NCBI GenBank assembly: GCA_949316495.1
Contig: OX439005.1
Coordinates: forward strand, 7,597,001 to 7,661,000
Reading direction: 5' to 3'
DNA length: 64,000 nucleotides
Origin: Amphiduros pacificus
Taxonomy: Eukaryota; Annelida; Polychaeta; Phyllodocida; Hesionidae
Translations under genes and position numbers: made by a program
Notes under the pieces: model-generated
The model's input: the letters and a program-made list of their open reading frames with translations, nothing else
Database searches by the model: none
Told to the model about the DNA's origin: nothing
Shown: in pieces, positions 37,293 through 64,000 of the stretch
Layout of the letters: each line of letters begins with the position of its first letter
How positions within the stretch are numbered: position 1 is the first letter of the stretch

Positions 37293-37450
37293 CAGTGATG
37301 AAAGTCTTCAGGAAATAACCTGAATTCAGGTTTTTTTTCTTCAAATGTGAAAATCAAAATGGTCTGAACTCAGTCTGAAACATCTAAAAAATCTTCAGGT
37401 TAATTTTTAAGAGTTTCAGGTTTTTTTCTGAATGCTGACTTTCATCACTG
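37293..37450. mobile_element. 158-bp MITE with 14-bp terminal inverted repeats
   Basis: Perfect 14-bp inverted ends CAGTGATGAAAGTC (37293-37306) and GACTTTCATCACTG (37437-37450), flanked on both sides by the direct repeat GATAAT, the likely target duplication. No coding capacity. A small non-autonomous DNA transposon. The superfamily is not certain from a 6-bp duplication. Confidence 0.8.
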
Positions 37451-37751
37451 GATAATACAAGTTTAATAATAAAGTCCAAATACTAGCATCACTATATACA
37501 TTTATAGTCAAGTTTCTAACCTGATAATAGAATCCAAAACCAGCCTGGCAGTATGAGTCAAAGTAAGACTGATTCAAATGAGGGATTGTGAATCTAACCT
37601 CAGGACAAATAATTTAAAGAAAATATGCCAGAAAATCACAAAATCTTCTATTTAGAAAAATTGTCGATTGATTTCTTTGCACACAGCTAATCTTGTCAAT
37701 ATTCCCATATCCCTCTATGATGGTCCAGTATATAAGCTATGGAACCCAGTT

Positions 37752-54910
<17,159 letters not shown>

Positions 54911-55845
54911 GCCACACACCGTCAACAAATACTGCAGTTATTCCAACTTTCTGAATCCCTTCAGGTCAAACTGGGAAAGGTTTAAAACACGGTGTGTGAC
55001 TGACCTTGCTCAGTGTGGGAATTACGTAAACCCTCATAAGTCCTTATTAAATCCAAAACAAATGACGTCAATGAGCGAAGAATGAAATTGATCACGGGAC
55101 AGTCTTTGATATTTAGGTCATTTCATCATCAAATATTATACACGATGTACCGTTACACCTAAAAAAAGGCTAACTCCTAAAGTTTTTCCTATTTATATTT
55201 TCATGTCAATGTGTCAAATTTAAATTCTCGAGTCCCTGTCGAGCTGGAGGTCTGGCTTACTCAGTTAACAGGGAAGGACCTTCAGCCAAGAATAGGGCTC
55301 ATGAGGTCAATTATCGGAACTTTCTCACTTTCATTTTTGAACATACTCTCCATAGCAGAGCCAGGATTTATACCCAGCTCTACAATAATTGACCAGAATC
55401 AGTGAGTACTGAGAGGTCACGCCCATAACAAGCTTCTTTTAGAAGCCAATCGACACCAAGTAAAAAATGTTGTCACATGTAATAACACAGCCAATCAGTG
55501 TCCTTGTTTTGGTAAGAAAGCGACTACAACAACAAATACATGTGCAAGTATAACTCAGTCAACTGGTGTCATTGTTTTGTATGTGTGTGAAGTTTGTTAC
55601 TTATTCACTTTTCACAGTTCATTATACCGATTTTTTTCAAAATCAATAGATGAGGTTGTCAGCAAACTTATCAGCACATATGTGACAAAAGTGGATAAAA
55701 CTAGCACAGGTCAATTCCTAGGTCACCAAATTTTGTATCAGGGTTGGAGGGTGTCCAAATAAGCTAGCCATAAAATACTTTCCTGGCAAAATGAACGGTT
55801 ACAAGATGGTGCTGCATACAGTGGTTTAAGGTATCTGAAAACAAT
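54911..55845. other. Upstream of the synthetase; dispersed repeat
   Basis: Presumed promoter side of the synthetase gene; no core promoter motif is convincing. A repeat segment begins near 55593 that has an inverted relative at 62903-62963. No exon recognised, although an upstream exon for the synthetase is possible. Confidence 0.4.
55593..55812 (+). repeat. Dispersed repeat, left copy
   Basis: Two segments, 55593-55615 (TTTGTTACTTATTCAC ... ) and 55798-55812 (GTTACAAGATGGTGC), occur exactly inverted at 62941-62963 and 62903-62917. The two copies flank the LTR element. The spacing between segments differs (about 183 against 23 bp). Confidence 0.65.
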
Positions 55846-55963
55846 TGTAACAATGTAAAATTGTCCAGTCAGAGTGGGAGGTATAAACATGCCACAACCC
55901 AACCGGATAAAAACAACTTTGTACATGTTGTGAAAGTAGCAAGATAGGCTAATAAACGTTACA
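55846..55963 (+). repeat. 5' LTR of the Ty3/Gypsy fossil
   Basis: Starts TGTAACAATGTAAAATTG and ends AACGTTACA. It is shorter than its partner at 61775-62119; the first ~80 bases match closely. Confidence 0.85.
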
Positions 55964-56219
55964 ATGGTGCCTAGAACCAGGATGTCCTGCAATATGGATT
56001 GATTAACAACATTGCATTTAAGGATCAAAGAATCTGGAGTTAATGAAATCAGAGAACTTAGATCATACAAGGGCCAGTCAAAACATTTTCGTGAGCAGCA
56101 TACAAGGGCCAGTCAGAAAAATTTTATGAACATTATACAAGGGCTACTCCAAAAGTTGTGTGACCATTTGTATTGGACTGTGAAGTAAGTGACATTTATT
56201 ATTGCATTATTCCATTGTA

Positions 56220-57275
56220 TAAAATGGCACAAGCACAGCAACAAGCACAGCAGCCTCCAGCACAACCTCCCCAACCGGTACAGCATGCTCAACCAGCCCA
56301 GCCAGCACAAGCTCAAGCTCCACTTGTGCAAATGATCCACCAGATTACAAATGAAATACGGGGATTGGGTTTGGCAGAGCAAGTAAGGAAATTCAATGGT
56401 GAAGGGTATAGCAAGAAATACAAGGACTGGAGGAAAAATATTAGTCTGGTATCCACAGCGGTCAATGCTGATGATGCTAGGGTTAGGACATTGTGTCTGC
56501 AGACAGTGACAGGTCCTGCTGCAGATTATCTCACTCGATTTATCCAGGGCAATCCTGCCGCAGGATGGGATGGCATCAGGCAAGCCATGAATGAAGTGTA
56601 CTCGGATGAAGCAGATCATGATGTTGCTCTCAACCGATTGAGGCGGTTAAAACAAAACACTGGGGAAACAATTCAGAACTTTGCTGAAAGAATCATGTCC
56701 CTAGCCAAAGATGCCTTTGTGGGACAACAGCAAAACAATCCATTGGTACAGCGTGAGATGGTGGAGACACTTAAAAATGGGGTAAAGTCTGATGCGACTG
56801 CCCGCAAGCTGATCCGTGAAGCACCGCAAGGATTTCACCAAGCTTGCCAGATAGCAATTTTAGAACAACAAAGAAGCAGGAGCTTTGATGTGCGACGTGG
56901 CACCGCATCGGAAGAGGAGCCGATGGACATTGACGCCATTTCTTCCAGATATGAATGGCGTGTGGAAGTGCTGGAGAAACAAATGAACAAGCTGACAGAA
57001 GCCATTGAGACTTTGGTAAAGTCTGGAATAACTGGTGTTAATTCAACTACTCAGCAATCTCAGCAGCCTCCAATTGCACCAAAACCAACTGTAACAGGAT
57101 CACCCACAGGGATATTGTGCTTTTATTGTAAAAAGATAGGGCACCGTAAGGATGAGGGTCGTAAGAGAAAGAACGACCTCGCCAAACAGCAACAGCAACA
57201 GCAGCAGTCGGGAAACTGGAAGGGTCCTCCTCAGTTTCGTCCTCAAGGACTGAGGAGGGAGTACAGGGACTAGAC
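56220..57275 (+). pseudogene. gag-like region of the Ty3/Gypsy fossil
   Basis: Glutamine/proline/alanine-rich start, a central capsid-like segment typical of retrotransposon Gag, and a zinc-knuckle-like stretch near the end. Part of a fossil element. Confidence 0.8.
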
Positions 57276-57289
57276 ACCTACAGGGCCAG

Positions 57290-60200
57290 GGTGGTAAAAT
57301 CATTTTTTGGCAAACATCCAGTTTATGCTTTAATTGACTCAGGATCAGATTTGACAATTATTTCGGAATCAGTGCATCATAGATCAAAAGATGAACTGAA
57401 ATGGAATCTTGAACCAGCTAATTGTGGAATGAATTCAGCTTCCGGACATGGTTTACAAAATATTGGTCAAGCAGAAGTAACATTTCAGTTAGGAGGACAT
57501 AAATTCACATTTATGGTACAAATAGTCAAAAATCTAAAGAGACGGTTCATTATTGGTTCTGATTTCCTGACAAGATTGAATGCAACCATAGATTTTGGTA
57601 GGGAACTTATGATATTAAAACCTAGGTCAGACCACTCTGTGCCCATTTTATTGAAATCAAAGTCTGATGAGAAATATGCGACATGCAGTCTGATTAAAAC
57701 CATGAAAAGAACTTTGGTTCCACCTAGGTCAGCAGTAAAGATAGAAGGCTATTGCACAAGGAGTCAGAGACTTGACCCCAATGAAGATTATTTAGTCACT
57801 TCCTTTGTGGAAAACTTGTTAGATTCAGACCAGCCTGTATCAAAATGTCACCCCAGATAGTGAGTGGAAAAAGGAGGATAGGTACATGGATAGTGAATAG
57901 TTCAGATGAAAGGTATTCACTTCCACGTGGTTATGTATATGGTCATGCTCAAAGACTGACAGAATCAAATGAAATATCATGTATGGAAACACTTAATGAT
58001 GAATTAGACCTTCCTACTTTTCCAGATACAGATCACTCTTGCATCCCAAAGGCACGCATCACTCAAGAACAACAAATCAAAATGGAGCAACTATTGGGTA
58101 TGTACTCCGAAATTTTTGCAAATTCCGACAAGGAATTGGGGCAAACAGATATAGTAGAAATGACACTGGACACAGGAGATGCAGCTCCTATAAAACAGAG
58201 GCCATACAGGGTGCCATTTGCCCAACGTGAGGCAGTGAATAATCAAGTAAAGGAGATGCTCGATGCTAACATCATACGACCCTCAACTAGTCTGTGGGCG
58301 AGAAAGACGGCAGTCGGAGATTCTGCATAGACTTTAGAAAGCTGAATTCGGTGCTAAAAAAGAATTGCTATCCTCTACCAAATATAGACGATATGTGGCC
58401 AAAACTAAGAGGAGCAAACTATTTCTCTTCACTAGATCTTCGTTCCGGCTATTGGCACAAAAAAGTAGCTGAGCAAGATAAGTTAAAGACAGCTTTTGTT
58501 ACCAATCAGGCCCTCTATGAGTTCAATGTCATGCCATTTGGAATTTCCACAGCACCTCCTGTCTTTCAGGCTATGATGAGCGTTGTACTCCATAAAGCCA
58601 AAGAGGAGGGATACGCTGATGCTTTTCTGGATGACTGTTTGATATGGTCAAAGACTTTTGAAGAACATTTGATACATCTGGAAAAAGTGTTCAAAGCCAT
58701 AGAGGAGGCAGGTTTGAAATTAAAGAAATCAAAATGTCAATTTTTGTTCTCAGAAATTAAGTACTTGGGTCATGTAGGGTCCAGACCCTGATAAAGTAGA
58801 GGCTATCCTGAGAATCCTGCCACCTCAGAGTGTACGTGATGTACGTAGGTAGTGTCGGATATTACAGGAAGTTCATATCTCTGTTCGGGGAGATAGCGAG
58901 GCCACTCCTCGCTCTCACCAAGAAAAACGCTATATTTAAGTGGTCTCCAGAGTGTCAGGAAGCATTTGACACTCTGAAGAAAAAGCTGACTGAAACCCCT
59001 TCCTAGCCATACCGGTTGTATACAGATGCATCTGGGTATTCTGAGGGCAGCGTTCTGACCCAGATGACCCCAGAGGGCGAAAAACCAGTGGTTTATTTTT
59101 CACACAACCTGAGTGAGGCACAACAGAAATACCCCACCATAGAACGGGAAATGTATGCGATAATTTACGCAATTACTAAACTCAGGCCATATCTGATTGA
59201 TGCAGAGTTTACCATACATACGGATCATAAACCACTGAAACATTTGTTTACCGCCGAGATGAAAAATGCAAGGGTTCAGAGGTGGGCAGTTATACTGGAA
59301 GAGTACAACTGCTCAATACAATACATCAAAGGTAAGGACAATTTCACTGCTGATCTTCTTTCTAGAAAATGCAAGTCAGATCAGCCAATGTTTGAGTTGA
59401 TAGAGAATCATCAACTTGATGAAGTTATCAGTGCTAGAAAGGATGCCTTAGAGACAATACCGAATGAACAGGTAAGTGTGGAAAATATTGACCCCCTGGT
59501 TAATATCACTTGTGCCACAGATTTAAAAAGAATGCAGTATGAGGATGGGGATTTAGAACCTGTCATTGACGCACTGAATAAAAGAAAGGTAAGTGATCAA
59601 CTATGCAGAGGATATGTGATCAAAGATGAACTTCTGTATCATGTATCCAACCCTACAAGGCTTCAGTTAGAGCCAACATTACAATTAGTAATTCCCGCCA
59701 AATTGTGCTCAGGGAAATGCATAGCCAAGACGATAGTAGGCACTTGGGAATCGAAAAGACTTATGAAAAAGTCAGAACCAGGTACTACTGGAAGAATTTG
59801 TATGTACTTTTCTCGAAAAATGTACAGAATGGACTAACAGAAAGTTGAAACCCAAAATAGTTCCTATGGGTAATATGCCGATTCCAAATTATCCATTTGA
59901 AATCGTGGGGATCGATCTCTGTGGGCCCTATACACTCACTGAATCTGGTCACTCATATGTTTTCACTTTGACTGATCATTTCACCGGTTGGCCTGAAGCC
60001 TTCCCAATACCCAACAAAAGAGCTGAAACTATAGCTCAGGTAATTCTGGAGAAGGTTATTCCACATCATTCTTGTCCACGGTTGATCATCTCAGACCGTG
60101 GCACTGAGTTTAACAATGCTGTTGTAGCTCACCTAAATTCCAAATTAGGAGTGTCACACATTAGGACATCACCTTTTAACCCTCAGGCAAATGGATAAGC

Positions 60201-61070
60201 TGAGAGATTTCATCGTTATATGGTGGATTCACTGGCCAAGCTGATGATGAAAGACCCTAATCAGACAACCTGGAACAAATATATCCCAAGCTTGCTCTTG
60301 GCATATAGGACGTCCGTACAAAGTTCCACCAGGTTCACGCCTTTTTTTCTAATGTACGGAAGAGATCCCGTCCTACCCCTAGATACACTTTTACAACCAT
60401 CTATCAAATATCAAGGTAAGGATTATGTCCCGAACATGCTACAAAGGTTGCACAAGGCATTTGTGTTAACAAAAGAGAACACTGCCGCTGCCAGAGCGAG
60501 AAATAAAGAATATATAGATCAGAAAGCTACTGATCACAAATATGAAATAGGCGATGCAGTTTATTACAAAGATCAGGCTCACATGAGTTCGAAAATACAA
60601 TCAATGTGGCAACCTTATTTTAGAATAGTTGAGATGTTATCGCCGACCAACTGTAGAATTAGGGATCAACTGACAGGTGTGACTAAAGTAGTTCACCTAG
60701 ATAAGTTGTTTCCTGCTCACCCTGAAAATATATGGGACAAGGAGATCTCCACCCTTGGAGATTTCCATATGAAGAAAGGGAAGCCTGAGTTCCCAGAAAG
60801 GGTACAGCCTATGAGAAAGGTGAAATTGGCAATAGACCCATCAAATGGGGTCCCAGACCCACAGACGGAGGAAGAAGACAATATCCCTTTTGCTACCGTA
60901 GCTAAAATGCTCAGAGACGCTAAAGAGGATAAAGGTCATTTAGTAGACTCAGCTACGAGACTACGGGCTACACCACTACTAGAGCCCCATCTGGCAAACC
61001 ACAGTCGACTGTATATCAGGGACCGTAACTCCGAAAAAGAAGAGGACATCCAGGCTTGGAGATTCCTGTG
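57290..61070 (+). pseudogene. pol-like region of the Ty3/Gypsy fossil
   Basis: Recognisable in order: an aspartic protease (ALIDSGSDLT), reverse transcriptase (FCIDFRKLN, FSSLDLRSGYW, MPFGISTAP), RNase H (YTDASGYSEGS, TDHKPLKHLF) and integrase core (EIVGIDLCGPY, ISDRGTEFNNA). Broken in several places; treated as a fossil. Confidence 0.9.
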
Positions 61071-61774
61071 AAGAGAGTGTGCGTACCTGAGGGAACTGAT
61101 GGGGATATGGAGGTGGATATGGTAAATGTAAATGAAAGTAAGATTTTTAAATTTTTAAGGTTTTTAAATTTGATATAGAACTCTATGTCTATTAAGTTTA
61201 CATGAGCCATATATAACCAAATAATGGTGATTATTAGTAGTAACTATTAAGTAGTTTACTTATACTGATGGCAACTATGTGAATTACTCACTGATGCCTA
61301 AGATGTGTTAACCTTAACATGTGGTTTAATAATATATTTATCCTGTATTTAATGTATTTTAATCGCACAAAGAAAAATGTATTCATAATCGACAAGAAGG
61401 CAAAACTAGGTGACACTAAATATATAAGTGATGACGTCATAGTGAATCAATCAGAAAAGGAAATGGAAGGAAAACTTCTCCAGCCCAGCTGGTGCGCAAC
61501 GGCTTGGCAGTGCGAGAAGGTGAAAAGAAAAGAGGTTTCCTAGCCTTAGGAACACTAGTATTTTTCTAAATTGTTGAAATACCTTCTTGTCACAGCATTG
61601 GGTTTTATATGTATTTTATATATACAAAATGTATGTAAACTGTAATCACATTTAATCACTTATTAAGTATTTATATATATATATCTTACTATCAATAATT
61701 ATACGATCATTGGTAGTTACAATGTAATGGTTTCATGGTTTACACCATCCTTCCATTCTTAAGAAAGGGAGGAA

Positions 61775-62119
61775 TGTAACAATGTAAAATTGTTCACTCA
61801 GAGTGGGAGGTATAAACATGCCACAACCCAACCGGATAAAAACAAAAGTAGCAAGAAAGGCTAATGGACTTTACATCTTCTATGTCTGACTGCCAGCATC
61901 TGGAATACGTACCAGGCCTATGGTGGTGACAGCTAACCATCAAGTTTTGGGCGGCAGTGGGGATAACAAGCAGGCATACTTGTGTTAGGAGAGTTGGGCC
62001 AAGACAGTGAGAGAGACCGGTTGGGGAGTGTAATTGTAGCAACGGAGGTTAAATAATATTTTGGAGGTACTTTTATAAGAAATAAAAATATATTGGAAAA
62101 TAAACTCAGAAACGTTACA
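61775..62119 (+). repeat. 3' LTR of the Ty3/Gypsy fossil
   Basis: 345 bp, from TGTAACAATG to GTTACA, preceded by the purine tract AAGAAAGGGAGGAA (61761-61774) that serves plus-strand priming in this family. Confidence 0.88.
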
Positions 62120-64000
62120 CAATATATGATCTTAAAATTGACATACATACAGGCTATCTGTCTGAAATCCACTAAAAAACATCTACCCTGAGAATTATGA
62201 TTTTTTGTGACCACCAAGTACTGCCAGTCCTAAACAGGAAGTGTGTTGTGTGACCTTGACCTTTGAACTGTCAGGGGTTCCGTAAGTCACAGGAGGTGTT
62301 GTTTACCAATTGTCAAAATTGGATTAACACATTTTTGGCCATTTTTTTCCACTATTTAGAGAATGAATTGGAAAATAACACTTATCATGATGATAGTGCC
62401 TTTTCTTGGCTTTCTAGATATTTGTCACAACCATGAGTTCATTGATTCAAATAATATTAAAATAATCTTATGTTGTTCTGAAGTATACTCCTGGCAATAA
62501 ATTGATAAATTGTACAAAACATCTCCACCCTGTTTCCCAAGCTGGACAGGTGCACAACTGGTAACTCATTAGGTGTATACACAAGATCACAGACCAGCTA
62601 AATAAAGCTTGTTGACAAAGTGTTCAATTGCTGGTGTAGGTTTCAGCAGACAACTGATCAACTTTCAAGTGGCACAGAAAGTTGTTAACAGGGAATATTT
62701 TGGGTACTACTGCATAAAAGCGCTGTTTAGGGTATAAACATTCATGTTATGTAAAGAAAATGTGTCTGAAAGACATGAATGCTTTAAGGGGTGTCCAAAT
62801 ATTTGTGACCTTTGATATGATCTGCACTAGTTTTTTGTTGTTTTTTTTTTAAATATAATAAGCTAAGTTTAATTAATAATGATAATTTTAAAATTGTATG
62901 TGGCACCATCTTGTAACTATCCATTGTGCCGGGATAGTTTGTGAAAAGTGAATAAGTAACAAAATTTACACACGTTTGTTTTGGTAGAAAGTGAATGCAC
63001 CTGATATGTGTGGGAGTATAAGCCAATTGGGCGGGCATTGGGAGTACAAAGCCCATCAATTGCCCACTTGTTTGTGGATTATGCTATCGACCTTGCAGAA
63101 TAGGTTGAGACAGTGTCATGCCTATTTTGGCAGAGGTAGTATATGACTCTACCTCGCCATGCAGAGTAGTTTGCACAAAGTTGCCAATATAAAAATTGGG
63201 ACAAGGACCTGAAAGTGAAATTTATCATAATTTGTCAAGAATTAATTCTCATATTCAAAACATTGGGCATATTTTTAACCCTGAGAGCAAAAATGAATAT
63301 ATATGAAATGTCAAGAATTTTTATTGTGATACAGTGAAGTTATTATTCAACGGCCAAATCAGAAAGGAGACCCTCAAATAAATGTTATGTGATAGATGAT
63401 GCATGCACACAAATTTTGAAATCAAGGTCAATGTGTCAAGGTCACAGATCACATGATTAAAAAGGTATGCTGAGGCACGGCTATGAAAATCACTTCTCGA
63501 AAGTCGCATCTTGAAAGTCATATCTTAACCATATTATAAACTGGACCACAAGTTCAGGCCATGAAAATCATGTATTTCTACTTCATAAATTGAACCAGGA
63601 ATTCAGGTCTTGAAATTTACTTCAGTGGTTTTTATGTGGCGTGTCTGCTGGAACCTGATGCAGTCCTGTAACTGGCAAAGGTTCTGTGTGCATAACATTG
63701 TTAACATTCCTGACGTAAAAATCCTGTACTATTTACGATTTCAGCCAAACTATTATGAGGAATGTATATCTCATTTTTGACTATTGTGGCTAGTAACTCA
63801 TCCTTAGCCAAAACTTTAATTGAGAATATCACCTATAACACCCTCTCCACAATTGTAATTGTAGGTAATTGCCACAGAATGTCTTTTTCCTCATCAATTT
63901 GGTGTAAGAGGCTCAACCCATTTATAATCCTCACAAGAATACCTAAGGGCATGAAACTAAGATGTATTGATAAAAATCTTTGCTCTATTAGGAATAGGTT
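62120..64000. other. No gene recognised; inverted dispersed-repeat copy
   Basis: AT-rich unique sequence to the window edge. It contains the inverted copy (62903-62963) of the repeat at 55593-55812 and a few GTGACCTTGACC-type stretches. No exon, RNA gene or further transposon supported. Confidence 0.5.

Larger units (their letters stand above)
35586..37751. other. Intergenic, tail-to-tail interval
   Basis: About 2.2 kb between the KIFBP stop and the synthetase stop. It should hold both 3' untranslated regions (an AATAAA lies near 36378). It contains a reversed dispersed repeat at 36590-36790, several short TAGTCCA-type decayed repeats around 36970-37170, and a 158-bp MITE at 37293-37450. Confidence 0.6.
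55846..62119 (+). mobile_element. Ty3/Gypsy LTR retrotransposon fossil
   Basis: A plus-strand relic with end repeats starting TGTAAC and ending GTTACA, flanked by CAAT on both sides. Order of parts: 5' LTR, a primer-binding-site-like TGGTGCCTAGAACCAGG just inside it, a gag-like region, a pol-like region with protease, reverse transcriptase, RNase H and integrase in the order usual for Ty3/Gypsy, a purine tract, and the 3' LTR. It is broken, by roughly half a dozen disruptions, and is not a working element. The regions shared by the two end repeats remain closely similar, which suggests moderate rather than great age. No envelope-like region is seen. Confidence 0.93.

Overview
This is a window of animal nuclear DNA. 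Genes are split into many short exons with GT-AG introns (one GC-AG), intergenic DNA is AT-rich, and non-LTR, LTR and DNA transposons are abundant, as are minisatellites. Three minisatellites start exactly at the 3' end of an exon and copy that exon's 5' splice site again and again. From memory, this kind of array ('mirage' minisatellites) is described from amphioxus, so I favour a cephalochordate such as Branchiostoma. That is an inference; another marine invertebrate is possible.

Layout. 1-12 kb: no gene recognised, a cluster of six tandem arrays (units of 70, 63, 22, 33, 89 and 31 bp), a tRNA-like SINE and a truncated LINE sitting inside the 31-bp array. 12-21.9 kb: AT-rich and without recognisable genes. 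21.9-31.8 kb, minus strand: DYNC2LI1 (cytoplasmic dynein-2 light intermediate chain), 15 coding exons that join in frame to 356 residues. 32.1-35.6 kb, plus strand: KIFBP (KIF1-binding protein), 2 coding exons, 617 residues. These two genes are head to head across about 335 bp, which looks like a shared promoter. 37.75-54.9 kb, minus strand: an adenylate-forming acyl-CoA synthetase (4CL/luciferase-like), 11 exons, 625 residues, with a changed ATP loop and arginine at the usual catalytic-lysine position, so perhaps a pseudoenzyme. It is tail to tail with KIFBP. Its introns hold a CR1-type LINE with a hAT-like element nested in it, a 2.35-kb inverted-repeat element that splits a minisatellite, a MITE whose terminal repeat has been tandemly amplified, and a 3.1-kb 24-bp array. 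55.8-62.1 kb: a broken Ty3/Gypsy LTR retrotransposon fossil. 62.1-64 kb: nothing recognised apart from an inverted copy of a dispersed repeat.

How the genes relate. DYNC2LI1 is part of the retrograde intraflagellar transport motor and KIFBP binds kinesin motors, so the divergent pair joins two microtubule-motor partners. The synthetase has no evident link to them. The most striking feature is repeated copying of 5' splice sites at three separate exon ends in two genes. In one case (synthetase exon 2) the array stays open in the exon's own reading frame, so use of an inner donor would add 8-residue repeats to the protein.
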